Program-made: the position numbers and the translations under genes | Assembly: GCF_000687995.1 (NCBI RefSeq) | Contig: NZ_JIAC01000001.1 | Span: 248,001 to 312,000 of the forward strand | Reading direction: 5' to 3' | Source: Selenomonas ruminantium AC2024 | Lineage (GTDB): Bacteria; Bacillota; Negativicutes; Selenomonadales; Selenomonadaceae | DNA length: 64,000 nt | Shown: one piece after another, positions 1 through 6,885 of the stretch | How the letters are laid out: each line of letters starts with the position of its first letter | Numbering within the stretch: the stretch's first letter is position 1 | Notes under the pieces: generated by a model | Databases searched by the model: none | What the model saw: the letters and a program-made list of their open reading frames with translations, nothing else | What the model was told of the DNA's origin: nothing

Positions 1-26
1 CTATGTCTTAGCCTATATCGCTATTA

Positions 27-154
27 GCTGCCATAGAATTTGCATTACACATTAATTTTATGACCACCAGCGACAGGGAGTTTCCCGATAGGGAGTTTCC
101 CGATAGGGAGTTTCATTTGTGTTTCATCTACATTTGCTGCCATAGAATTTGCAT
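27..154. repeat. 19-bp direct repeat at the 3' end of the peptide gene
   Basis: GCTGCCATAGAATTTGCAT occurs at 27-45 and again at 136-154. The second copy lies inside the peptide gene and encodes NSMAAN; the first lies just past the stop codon and is out of frame. This looks like remodelling of the gene's 3' end by duplication or recombination. Confidence 0.75.
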
Positions 155-245
155 CATGTTTGCGAGGACGAGGACGAAGTTTTATAGAACCCCCAGATAC
201 CTTGTCCATTTCCATAACATCCATCTTGTTCATGAGCTTTTCCAT
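45..245 (-). CDS. Double-glycine leader peptide (secreted peptide or bacteriocin-like precursor)
   Basis: 66-residue precursor. The leader (residues 1-19) ends in SGG and carries the hydrophobic and acidic spacing of double-glycine leaders (LMNKMDVMEMDKVSGG), which C39-peptidase ABC exporters cleave after GG. The 47-residue core begins SIKLRP and holds the repeat GKLPIGKLPIGKLPV. The start at 245 follows AGGAGGA at 253-259. The leader closely matches that of the peptide at 45583-45807 (both have MNK-DVME-D-V-GG), while the cores are unrelated. The upstream 82 bp are nearly identical in the two genes. No exporter or modification enzyme lies in the window, so export in trans is an inference. 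It could be a bacteriocin or a signal peptide; the sequence does not decide. Confidence 0.7.
   Translation of the reverse strand: MEKLMNKMDVMEMDKVSGGSIKLRPRPRKHDANSMAANVDETQMKLPIGKLPIGKLPVAGGHKINV
76..114. repeat. 15-bp tandem repeat inside the peptide gene
   Basis: About 2.6 copies of GGGAGTTTCCCGATA (76-90, 91-105, partial 106-114). On the minus strand they encode the repeated GKLPI in the C-terminal part of the peptide. The unit is a multiple of three, so copy changes would alter peptide length without a frameshift. Confidence 0.85.
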
Positions 246-285
246 TTTATTTTCCTCCTCACATCTTAGCGTGTTGTTATCTTGC

Positions 286-322
286 TTTCTGTTCTTTATA
301 TCCCCGAAAGCAAAAAGTGTGT
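286..322 (-). promoter_or_regulatory. Shared composite promoter of double-glycine peptide genes, copy 1
   Basis: Read on the minus strand: ACACACTTTT (313-322), nine bases, then GGATATAAAGAACAGAAA (286-303), about 40 bp before the start codon. TATAAA is a plausible -10 box; there is no consensus -35, so an activator may bind the ACACACTTTT block. An AT-rich stretch lies just upstream (about 325-345). The same arrangement with identical spacing precedes the peptide genes at 45583-45807 and 18851-19138. Confidence 0.65.
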
Positions 323-350
323 AGAAGAAAATAAAATTTTTTGCTTCCCC

Positions 351-698
351 TCATAACTTTATCCGCCCGACCTTATTCTCCTTGTAGCTGTAAAAGAGGT
401 TATCCCCCAGTATCACATGGTCTAATACTGGGATTTCCATAATGTCCCCGCAGAGCATTAAATGCTGCGTTACCTTTATATCCTCCTTGCTGGGCGCGGG
501 CCTGCCGGACGGGTGGTTATGAGCCACGATAATCGCGGACGCTGAATAGCCCATTGCATCACGGAACACTTCCCGGGGATGTACCACCGCTCCCGACAAA
601 CTCCCCACCGATACAACAGACGTTCCGATTAGGCGGTGATGGATGTTCAAGGCCAGCAGTTCCCCATGACTTTTCATAATTATGTCCCAATCTTTCAT
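351..698 (-). CDS. RadC-family JAB/MPN domain protein (stand-alone, short)
   Basis: 115 residues comprising only the C-terminal JAB/MPN domain of the RadC family, with the zinc-site motif HNHPSG (followed by RPAPSKED) and VHPREVF before it. Full-length RadC is about 220 residues, so the helix-hairpin-helix half is absent. Short forms of this kind are common on plasmids, prophages and integrative elements; their biochemical role is not settled. ATG at 698 is chosen because AAAGGAG lies 8 bases upstream; a GTG nine bases earlier is the alternative. It lies directly upstream of the peptide promoter, and with its neighbours suggests accessory DNA. Confidence 0.85.
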   Translation of the reverse strand: MKDWDIIMKSHGELLALNIHHRLIGTSVVSVGSLSGAVVHPREVFRDAMGYSASAIIVAHNHPSGRPAPSKEDIKVTQHLMLCGDIMEIPVLDHVILGDNLFYSYKENKVGRIKL

Positions 699-787
699 TG
701 TGCCCACTCCTTTTTCACTGCAAAGGCATCCGCCTTTTTACACGAGCATTTCACTTGAAGAAGTCCATGGGGATATTTCAATGACAA

Positions 788-813
788 AAGCCGTTATCCT
801 TCGATAACGGCTT
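788..813 (-). terminator. Intrinsic terminator after the 832-1044 gene
   Basis: Perfect stem AAGCCGTTATC / GATAACGGCTT with a CTTC tetraloop, followed on the minus strand by TTTTG. Confidence 0.75.
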
Positions 814-831
814 GTCACGATATGCAACTTT

Positions 832-1044
832 TTAATGGGGCAGGGCCTGTTCCAGTCCAAAGCTCACCCGCATGGCGGCCATCCGGGCATCTGCCAGCAC
901 AGTCCGGTAGCCCTGTTCATACTGCTGCTTGGCGTAAGCGTCAACCAAGTGAATAATCTCCTCCAGCCGCCCTTGCGTCCACGGACTCATGGCATAGGCC
1001 TCCCCCAACTTGCCACGAACCAACGCTTGTAAATCCATTTCCAT
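832..1044 (-). CDS. Small hypothetical protein
   Basis: 70 residues, not recognised. The sequence is largely helical in character, with no signal peptide or membrane segment. AGGAGG lies nine bases before the ATG and a strong terminator follows the stop, which supports it as a real transcribed gene. It follows the 1086-1274 gene on the same strand with a 41-bp gap, so the two may form one transcript. Confidence 0.55.
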   Translation of the reverse strand: MEMDLQALVRGKLGEAYAMSPWTQGRLEEIIHLVDAYAKQQYEQGYRTVLADARMAAMRVSFGLEQALPH

Positions 1045-1085
1045 TTCCTAACATCCTCCTATTTTTAGGCCACAACCAAAAGCAC

Positions 1086-1274
1086 TTAATACTCAATGCT
1101 TTCCTCATGTTCCCGTATTGTCCGTTCTATCATTTCATGGAACCCTGACAGGGCGGCAAAGGGTGCGAACTGTGCCGCCCGCTTTATCATGGGCATGCGC
1201 CGATGGTTTTTCGGTTCCGGACGGGGCATATTTACAATATCGGCATAATCTTCTTTTTCTCTGGTAACAAACAT
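1086..1274 (-). CDS. Small YolD-like conserved protein
   Basis: 62 residues with the segment RMPMIKRAAQFAPFAALSG, typical of small Firmicutes proteins (often called YolD-like) that usually sit next to a Y-family DNA polymerase (UmuC/DinB-like) gene. No such polymerase is in the window, so here it is isolated. The family role is not established. A good minus-strand promoter (TTGTCA, 17 bp, TACACT) lies 34-62 bp upstream and a GAGGG ribosome site precedes the ATG. Confidence 0.6.
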   Translation of the reverse strand: MFVTREKEDYADIVNMPRPEPKNHRRMPMIKRAAQFAPFAALSGFHEMIERTIREHEESIEY

Positions 1275-1307
1275 ACTTTACGCCCTCTGTGCAATTCATC
1301 TACTCAT

Positions 1308-1336
1308 AGTGTAATACAAAAAGAAGCGGTTGACAA
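1308..1336 (-). promoter_or_regulatory. Sigma-70-type promoter for the 1086-1274 gene
   Basis: Minus strand: -35 TTGTCA (1331-1336), 17-bp spacer, -10 TACACT (1308-1313). It overlaps the terminator hairpin at 1324-1362. Confidence 0.6.
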
Positions 1337-1362
1337 GTCAAATTTTGACCGGTCAACCGCTT
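1324..1362 (-). terminator. Terminator hairpin downstream of the YvrJ-like pseudogene
   Basis: 11-bp stem AAGCGGTTGAC / GTCAACCGCTT enclosing a smaller palindrome (GTCAAATTTTGAC), followed on the minus strand by CTTTTTG. Confidence 0.6.
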
Positions 1363-1376
1363 TGCTTATTGACTTG

Positions 1377-1526
1377 TCATTTTTCCAGCCGCCTTAGTTC
1401 CTGTATGAGTTCCCCCAGCTTGTCGGTGAATTTATCCATGGACTTCTAGAAGCTGGTCAATAGATAAAAGGTCACCACAATGGGAAAGCCCACAGCGGAA
1501 AAGGCGGTGAGTATGGTCTGCTCCAC
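1377..1526 (-). pseudogene. YvrJ-like small protein with an in-frame stop
   Basis: Read from GTG at 1526, the frame gives VEQTILTAFSAVGFPIVVTF followed by YLL, a TAG at 1446-1448, and then a helical tail ending ELIQELRRLEK before TGA at 1377-1379. A short N-terminal membrane segment (GFPIVVTFYLL) plus a coiled tail matches the YvrJ family, small membrane proteins of unknown role common in Firmicutes accessory regions. The TAG separates the two halves in the same frame, so this looks like one mutated gene. A 12-codon ORF (MYLRIVDEQLLP, 1539-1577) with an upstream purine-rich site ends just before it and could be a translationally coupled remnant. Confidence 0.55.
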
Positions 1527-1742
1527 CTTTTCGCCACCTTATGGCAAGAGCTGTTCATCCACAATTCGCAGATACATGTACCTGCCCCCTTATCTCACAG
1601 CACATTATTCCCTATTCTGCAGAAAATAATGTACCACAAAAATCTTTTGACCATTATCCCCCTAGATGACAGAACAGCATTCATACACAACAAAGAACCG
1701 GACGTACTGCTCATGCGTCCGGTTCTTTGTATTCAACGATCT

Positions 1743-2981
1743 TCAATAGTGCATTCCCATCAGCTCCGCGTCACTGGTAATGGCATCGGTGAGCCGCTGC
1801 TGGAAATCCTGCATGGTAATCAGCCCGTCGGGGTTGGGGTAGATATTCTGCAAATGCAGGGGCACGGCCTGCGGCGGGTTATCGGCATCGATAGGTGTTT
1901 TGCCGCACAGCTGGCTGGTCGAAGGATAGACCAGTTTCAGAGCCACATAGCTTTCGCCGTCCGCGTCCTGCCATTCTTCCACCACGAGCTTCGAGCCAAT
2001 GGGCGCTTCCTGCTCGATGGTTTCCGGCAGTTCGGTATCCTTGACCTCCAGGGCCCCCATCACCGATGCAATATTGGTATCATGGCCACACAGGAAGGTA
2101 AACTTGCGCTTTTGCAGGTTCAGTTCCTCCTGAAAGATGGACAGCATCGGCCGCGCCAATGCGCGGGAAAGGGTTGGGATATGACGATAGGCATGAATGC
2201 CCAAGTCTTTCACCGACGCAATATCCCGCCACTCGTTAAATGTCAGTTCATGGCCAAAGCTTGCCCGCTTGTCGCCCAATTCATAATACTGCAGGACCAG
2301 GGCATCACAGGTCATCATCAGCGGACGGATGGAACCGCCCAAATGAACGCCATCCTTGACGCTCACCTTAAACTCGCCCTTGCTGACTTCCGGATTGTCA
2401 AAAACGCCAGCTGCCGTCTTTACACCAGCTGCTACACGCTGCGTCAGGGCAGCATTGCCGCCCAAGGCCGTAAGTTCAGCGGTCAGCTTTTCATCATAAG
2501 CGGGCTTATGTCCCGCCTGCCCCGGCAAAAATACGGGGTCTGCTTCATTCACATCGCCTTTATACTGAACGGGCACATCCACATCCGGGAACATCCCCGT
2601 TTCAAAACTTCTGGCCGTGGCAATGGTGCGCTGGAAGGCATTGGCATAGAGCAGGATATCCCGCGCCTCCGGTTTATAATCCGCGGGGAACAGTTCTTCC
2701 TTCTGGAAATAAAGCCGGCAATAGGCCCCCATTTTTTCCTCAATCTGCGCGCCATGCGCGGTAAGCTCGCCGCCCTTTACACCAAAATCATGCCAAGTGT
2801 GTGCGGTAATCTCGCCCAATTTCTCCTTGCTTACCAGCGGCGCCCGGATATTGTGCCGCGACAGGACGATAACCTGCGCCAAATGATACTTGCTGTGAAA
2901 TGCGTCCTGCGGCACTGCCTCCGCCTGCTGACAAAAGCACAGCACCATCAACAAAGCAGCCCAAATCTTTTTCAACAACAT
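1743..2981 (-). CDS. Periplasmic histidine acid phosphatase (glucose-1-phosphatase/phytase-like)
   Basis: 412 residues with a Sec signal peptide (cleavage near AEA-VPQ). Branch-2 histidine phosphatase signature RHNIRAPL near residue 45 supplies the nucleophilic His and phosphate-binding Arg, and CGHDTNIASV near residue 285 supplies the HD proton donor. RHN in place of the more common RHG is as in Escherichia coli glucose-1-phosphatase (Agp), which this resembles more than AppA phytase. It would release phosphate from sugar or inositol phosphates in the periplasm. ATG at 2981 is chosen because GGGAGGG lies at the right distance; the TTG two codons earlier is too close. A terminator lies just upstream, so expression may need read-through. 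Substrate not determinable here. Confidence 0.85.
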   Translation of the reverse strand: MLLKKIWAALLMVLCFCQQAEAVPQDAFHSKYHLAQVIVLSRHNIRAPLVSKEKLGEITAHTWHDFGVKGGELTAHGAQIEEKMGAYCRLYFQKEELFPADYKPEARDILLYANAFQRTIATARSFETGMFPDVDVPVQYKGDVNEADPVFLPGQAGHKPAYDEKLTAELTALGGNAALTQRVAAGVKTAAGVFDNPEVSKGEFKVSVKDGVHLGGSIRPLMMTCDALVLQYYELGDKRASFGHELTFNEWRDIASVKDLGIHAYRHIPTLSRALARPMLSIFQEELNLQKRKFTFLCGHDTNIASVMGALEVKDTELPETIEQEAPIGSKLVVEEWQDADGESYVALKLVYPSTSQLCGKTPIDADNPPQAVPLHLQNIYPNPDGLITMQDFQQRLTDAITSDAELMGMHY

Positions 2982-3008
2982 CCTCAATCCCTCCCCACAT
3001 AGTCAAAA

Positions 3009-3027
3009 AAGCCCCATAAAGGGGCTT
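3009..3027 (-). terminator. Terminator after the 3043-3357 gene
   Basis: Stem AAGCCCC / GGGGCTT followed on the minus strand by TTTTTT. Confidence 0.8.
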
Positions 3028-3042
3028 AATCATCCGTAACCA

Positions 3043-3357
3043 TTAATAGCTGGGATGTACTTTCACATAGTCCACCGGACGGCTCCAGTCAACGTGTACT
3101 TTGGTTTCATTCCAGAGGCGGGTCAGCGCCAGTTTGAAGCTTTCCACATCGGCCAGCGGGTCGATTTCTTCCGGCGTGAAGTCCATGAGCGTCTCATGCG
3201 GCACGTTAATGCTGTGCTTTTCCCCCAGGTATTTTTCCGTCAGGCTCTTGGCCTCATCGTTGTTGATATTGACGGTTGCGCTCTTGCTCTCGCCATCGTA
3301 GTCAATCCAGCCCAAGTCCTTGCCAAAGCTGATAGCTACGCTAAATTTATTTTCCAT
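3043..3357 (-). CDS. Conserved-looking hypothetical protein
   Basis: 104 residues, not recognised. Soluble and acidic, no signal peptide or membrane segment; the C-terminal half is helical with several Trp residues (ALTRLWNETKVHVDWSRP). AAAGGAG lies upstream of the ATG and a terminator follows the stop, supporting a real monocistronic gene. No function is proposed. Confidence 0.6.
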   Translation of the reverse strand: MENKFSVAISFGKDLGWIDYDGESKSATVNINNDEAKSLTEKYLGEKHSINVPHETLMDFTPEEIDPLADVESFKLALTRLWNETKVHVDWSRPVDYVKVHPSY

Positions 3358-3483
3358 GGTAGTATCTCCTTTAATCCTACGTTTTCTACATCTGATTATA
3401 TATGATTCGGCCTTATTTTACAAATTTTTTGGGGAAATGGCCAAATTAAGTAAATATTTTCAAAAGTTTGTATTTGTCAAGTC

Positions 3484-3512
3484 TTGCACATGCATTTTTT
3501 TTGTGCTACTAT
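3484..3512 (+). promoter_or_regulatory. Promoter of the 6S RNA gene
   Basis: -35 TTGCAC (3484-3489), 17-bp spacer, -10 TACTAT (3507-3512). Predicted start at about 3519-3520 coincides with the 5' arm of the RNA. Confidence 0.75.
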
Positions 3513-3519
3513 ACTAACA

Positions 3520-3702
3520 AAGAAGGATAAGCCTGGGGTGTGCGCGGGCTTTTGGAATGTCCAACCTACATTTATTACAGGGAGCCTGACTTGATTCTGG
3601 TGGAAGTACGCCGAGGCGTCATGCGGAAGCCAGACTTAGGGCACCCACCTGCTAGTCGCAGGTTTTGGGCATTTAAGGCAGCGGCAGTTTGGACCCCTTC
3701 TT
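3520..3702 (+). ncRNA. ssrS: Probable 6S RNA
   Basis: About 183 nt between a good promoter and a strong terminator with no credible ORF. The ends pair (AGAAGG at 3520-3525 with CCTTCT at 3696-3701). The layout of a long interrupted rod with a purine-rich 3' half (GGGCATTTAAGGCAGCGGCA) and its length match bacterial 6S RNA, which binds the sigma-70 RNA polymerase holoenzyme by mimicking an open promoter. The assignment rests on length, layout and recalled family features; a covariance search was not possible. An unrelated small RNA remains the alternative. Confidence 0.72.
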
Positions 3703-3704
3703 TG

Positions 3705-3740
3705 AAAAGGGAGTGCTAACCTAGGGTAGCATTCCCTTTT
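3705..3740 (+). terminator. Terminator of the 6S RNA gene
   Basis: Stem AAAAGGGAGTGCTA (3705-3718) pairs with TAGCATTCCCTTTT (3727-3740) with one mismatch and ends in a T-run. It may also serve the convergent gene at 3757-4014. Confidence 0.8.
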
Positions 3741-3756
3741 CACGTATCTGCAGGTA

Positions 3757-4014
3757 TCAGTGCAGATATGGGCGCAAATTGATGGCGACTTCGTTGATAT
3801 GGGTAATCTTGGGGTCCGGGTTCTGCGGCATGGCCGGAGCCGGTGCATCCACCACTTCAATGTTGTCTAGCATCTGCCGCATCTGGCCGCGGATGCCTTC
3901 CAAATAGATTTCCCGCAGGTTCGCCTGCTCTTTTTTTTCTTCCTCGGTAAGTCCCGTGGAGCGCTGCTTCCGGGACAGTTCATTAATCCGGGCAATGAGT
4001 TCCTTAGTTATCAT
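3757..4014 (-). CDS. DUF896 family protein (YnzC-like)
   Basis: 85 residues beginning MITKELIARINELSRKQRST, followed by GLTEEEKKEQANLREIYL. This is the signature of the DUF896/UPF0291 family of small cytosolic Firmicutes proteins (YnzC in Bacillus), a helical hairpin of unknown role. The C-terminal 35 residues (Pro/Asn-rich, ending INLRPYLH) extend past the usual core. ATG at 4014 fits the family start and follows a GAAAGAGAG stretch; the longer upstream frame has no ribosome site. Confidence 0.8.
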   Translation of the reverse strand: MITKELIARINELSRKQRSTGLTEEEKKEQANLREIYLEGIRGQMRQMLDNIEVVDAPAPAMPQNPDPKITHINEVAINLRPYLH

Positions 4015-4102
4015 AAAAGTCTCTCTTTCTTCAACAGCTTTCATTACACAACGCAATATTATACCTTTCGCCCCCGCCCTTGTCAAAATATTTCCCGCCC
4101 CA

Positions 4103-4132
4103 TTGCCAAAGGTTACAGCGGTTTAGTATAAT
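4103..4132 (+). promoter_or_regulatory. Promoter for the 4182-4364 gene
   Basis: TTGCCA (4103-4108), 18-bp spacer, perfect TATAAT (4127-4132). Transcription would start near 4139, leaving a leader of about 40 nt. Confidence 0.75.
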
Positions 4133-4181
4133 GGGCTATGGTTGTACAACCAAATACAACTTCACAGGAGGTTCGGACGTT

Positions 4182-4364
4182 TTGGAACCTGGCATTAGCT
4201 TTTCCGCTTTGGAGGAACAGATTCTCCTCCTGAAAGAAGCCACGGATGCGGTACTCCTGGACACGATAGGTCTGGGACAGAAGATGCAGGAAGCGTTTGA
4301 ACGGCATGCCGACAGTACGATGAGCTCGCAAGTGTTGTGGAAAGCACTGCAGCCTCAGGACTGA
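4182..4364 (+). CDS. Small hypothetical protein (TTG start)
   Basis: 60 residues, not recognised; mostly amphipathic helix (SALEEQILLLKEATDAVLLD) and soluble. TTG at 4182 is chosen because AGGAGG lies ten bases upstream and the in-frame ATG at 4131 falls inside the -10 box of the promoter. A promoter upstream and a terminator downstream frame it as a single-gene unit. Confidence 0.55.
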   Translation: MEPGISFSALEEQILLLKEATDAVLLDTIGLGQKMQEAFERHADSTMSSQVLWKALQPQD

Positions 4365-4370
4365 TGGCGC

Positions 4371-4405
4371 AAAAAGGCCCTCTCCCTTGCGGAGAAGGCC
4401 TTTTC
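4371..4405. terminator. Bidirectional terminator
   Basis: Long stem AAAAGGCC-TCTCC / GGAGA-AGGCC-TTTT with A- and T-runs on both sides, placed between two convergent genes. Confidence 0.8.
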
Positions 4406-4424
4406 TCGTATTATTTTTGAACCG

Positions 4425-6350
4425 TTATTCCGTAACAGCCTTGGGACGGCGTTTGAGCTGTCCGGCGATAATCAGGCCGAAGAGCACGATGCCGACGCCG
4501 TCGGTAGCCAGGCCCGGCTGAATCATCAAGAGGCCTGCCACGACGAGTACCAGTCGTTCCCATACCTTGCAGTCCGCTGCCAGATAGCCGATAAGCGCGG
4601 AGCTTATAGCCACCATGCCGCAGAGGGCCGTCACCGTGGACAGGACAAGTTCTGCTGCCGTGCCGCTCATCATCAGGAGCACCGGAGACATGACGAAGAT
4701 ATAGGGAATGATGAAAGCGGCAATGGCCAGTTTCGAGGCATTGACGCCGGTTCTAAGGGCGTTGCCGCCGCTGATGCCCGAACCGGCATAGGCAGCCAGT
4801 GCCACCGGCGGGGTAACGTCAGCGATGATGCCGAAGTAGAACACGAACATATGGGCCGCCAGCACGGGAACGCCCATCTGTACCAAAGCGGGCGCCGCAA
4901 TGGTCGAGGTGATGACGTAGTTTGCCGTGGTGGGCACGCCCATGCCCAGGATAATCGCCGTAATCATGGTGAAGAACATGGTGGGCAGCAGCATACCGCC
5001 GGAGAGGGTCAGCAGGCCCGAAGCAAGCTTCAGCCCCACACCGGTTTTCGTCACCACGCCGATGATGATACCGGCAGCGGCGCAGGCCACCAGTACGCCT
5101 AAGACGTTGCGAGCACCTTTTTCTAAGCCCTGCACGACCTCAATGGGTTTCATGCGGGTGGATTTGCGCAGGCAGGAACAGAGAATTGCGAGAACAATAG
5201 CCACCAGGGCCGCCCGCATGGGCGTATAGCCCGATACCAGCAGGTACACGATAATAATCAGCGGCAGAGCCAGATGGCCCCGCTCTTTGAGCAAGGTGAA
5301 GAACTGCGGCAGCTGTTCGCGGGGAATGCCCTTGAGCTTGCTGCGCTTCGCTTCAAAGTGTACGCCCAGCCATACGCCGGAGAAGTACAGGAGCGCCGGT
5401 ACCACGGCGGCCTTTACAATATCAATGTAGGGAACCCCTACGAACTCAGCCATCAGGAAGGCTGCGGCCCCCATAACAGGAGGCATGAGCTGACCGCCCG
5501 TGGAAGCTGCCGCTTCAACGGCCCCGGCAAAGTTCTTGTGATAGCCCAATTTTTTCATCATAGGGATGGTCAGCGAGCCTGTGCCCACCACGTTGGCCAC
5601 GGAACTGCCGGACACGGTACCCATAAGGCCCGAGGACAGGACCGCCACTTTAGCCGGGCCGCCGCTGGCCCAACCGGCAATGGAATTGGCCAAATCGATG
5701 AAGAACTTGCCCAGCCCCGTGGACTCCAGATAAGCACCGAACAGGATAAAGAGGAAGATAAAGGTCGAAGACACGCCCAGAGGAATACCGAAAACACCCT
5801 CGGTGGTGTAGTAAAGATGGCCGACCAGCTGGCTCACCGTCAGGCCGCGATGGGCCAGCACGCCGGGCATATAGGGGCCGGCAAAGGCATAGGCCAGAAA
5901 GGCCAGTACCACGCAGACCATGGGAATCCCCACCACACGGCGCGCAGCTTCAATCACGAGCAGAATACCTAAGACGCCGACCACCAAATCCACATCGGAC
6001 ACCAGCCCTGCCCGCAGTACCAGATGCTGATACTCATAGATAATGTAGGCAGGTGCCGCCGCGCCTAAAACCGCCAGTACCAAATCAAAGGGATGCAGCT
6101 TGTGCCGCGACCAGCTTTTCCGCGTGGGATAGAGCAGAAACACCAACGCCAGACCAAAGCCCAGATGAACACCGCGCTGCAGTTGGGCATCGAGCACCCC
6201 GAAGGTTGCGGTATAAAGCTGAAAGATGGAAAAGCAGATAGCGATAAAGGCCACAATCTTTTTCATCACACCGGTATATTCCATGGTGTCTGACTCTTTG
6301 TCATACTCCTTCAGAACCGCATTTGCGGTTTTGGCATCATGTTCATTCAT
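4425..6350 (-). CDS. TAXI-type TRAP transporter fused 4TM/12TM permease
   Basis: 641 residues, with the small (DctQ-like) and large (DctM-like) membrane subunits fused, as usual for TAXI TRAP systems. Roughly 16 or more hydrophobic segments, with conserved glycine-rich stretches such as GSSVANVVGTGSLTIP and GMGVPTTANYVI of the DctM half. It would drive sodium- or proton-coupled import of a substrate delivered by the periplasmic TAXI protein at 6886-7851. The start overlaps the DUF1850 gene (ATGAATGA), indicating translational coupling. Substrate unknown; TAXI systems often carry dicarboxylates or amino acids. Confidence 0.92.
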   Translation of the reverse strand: MNEHDAKTANAVLKEYDKESDTMEYTGVMKKIVAFIAICFSIFQLYTATFGVLDAQLQRGVHLGFGLALVFLLYPTRKSWSRHKLHPFDLVLAVLGAAAPAYIIYEYQHLVLRAGLVSDVDLVVGVLGILLVIEAARRVVGIPMVCVVLAFLAYAFAGPYMPGVLAHRGLTVSQLVGHLYYTTEGVFGIPLGVSSTFIFLFILFGAYLESTGLGKFFIDLANSIAGWASGGPAKVAVLSSGLMGTVSGSSVANVVGTGSLTIPMMKKLGYHKNFAGAVEAAASTGGQLMPPVMGAAAFLMAEFVGVPYIDIVKAAVVPALLYFSGVWLGVHFEAKRSKLKGIPREQLPQFFTLLKERGHLALPLIIIVYLLVSGYTPMRAALVAIVLAILCSCLRKSTRMKPIEVVQGLEKGARNVLGVLVACAAAGIIIGVVTKTGVGLKLASGLLTLSGGMLLPTMFFTMITAIILGMGVPTTANYVITSTIAAPALVQMGVPVLAAHMFVFYFGIIADVTPPVALAAYAGSGISGGNALRTGVNASKLAIAAFIIPYIFVMSPVLLMMSGTAAELVLSTVTALCGMVAISSALIGYLAADCKVWERLVLVVAGLLMIQPGLATDGVGIVLFGLIIAGQLKRRPKAVTE

Positions 6351-6822
6351 TCATAACCAATCCTTTCCATAAGGGCATTAACTCTACCGTCACTAACGTG
6401 CCGGGCTGATACTTTTCATAGAGAGGGAACTTCTTCCCCGCAAGGCTTAACGTAAGCTCCGTACCGACGCCCACGCGCAGAGCAAGCTTTGGATACCGCC
6501 GCTCCTGCCCCCGCAGCCAGAAATAATCACCCTCCTGATGGAACTCCCCTTCCGCCGCATCAAAGGGCAGCCCCACGCCGAAGGACTGATACTTGGTAGC
6601 CGTCAGCAAAAATCCCTGCCGCGCTTCATCCACCGCCAGATATTCCTCCACCGGCGTCTTCTGCACAGAATGGATGAAACGTATGGACAGCGGCAAACCT
6701 GCTGCCACCTCTCCGATATAAAGGCGCTCGCCTCCTGCCCGCACGACAATGCAGGGCAGGGTGAGTATCTGCCAAAGAGCCAAAAACAGCCCTAAACCGC
6801 ATAGTAAAAATTCTTTCTGCAA
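6343..6822 (-). CDS. DUF1850 protein of the TAXI TRAP operon
   Basis: About 159 residues with one N-terminal membrane segment and an otherwise extracytoplasmic domain containing IRFIHSVQKTPVEEYL, the signature of DUF1850, a family found almost only beside TAXI-TRAP permeases. Its role is unknown; an accessory or assembly function is an inference. TTG at 6822 is chosen for the AAGGTG site five bases upstream; an earlier TTG at 6840 lies in the T-run of the preceding terminator. It overlaps the permease gene by eight bases. Confidence 0.82.
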   Translation of the reverse strand: MQKEFLLCGLGLFLALWQILTLPCIVVRAGGERLYIGEVAAGLPLSIRFIHSVQKTPVEEYLAVDEARQGFLLTATKYQSFGVGLPFDAAEGEFHQEGDYFWLRGQERRYPKLALRVGVGTELTLSLAGKKFPLYEKYQPGTLVTVELMPLWKGLVMNE

Positions 6823-6843
6823 AATATCACCTTTTCGCAAAAA

Positions 6844-6870
6844 GGGCTGTTACACCCCGTGCAACAGCCC
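6844..6870 (-). terminator. Internal terminator between TAXI binding protein and downstream genes
   Basis: Stem GGGCTGTT / AACAGCCC followed on the minus strand by TTTTTG. Its position within the operon suggests partial termination that gives excess binding protein over permease. Confidence 0.75.
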
Positions 6871-6885
6871 CGCAAAACTTCAGAA

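Noticed and set aside
76-114. Short CRISPR-like repeat array
   Set aside because: The 15-bp units are directly adjacent with no spacers and are in frame within a peptide gene.
1629-3002. Long plus-strand ORF (457 codons) opposite the phosphatase gene
   Set aside because: It mirrors the minus-strand gene in an antisense frame, has no ribosome site or family motif, and the minus-strand product has a signal peptide and complete catalytic motifs.
3043-3357. Anti-CRISPR or phage protein reading of the small acidic hypothetical
   Set aside because: Size and acidity alone are not evidence; there is no phage gene nearby.
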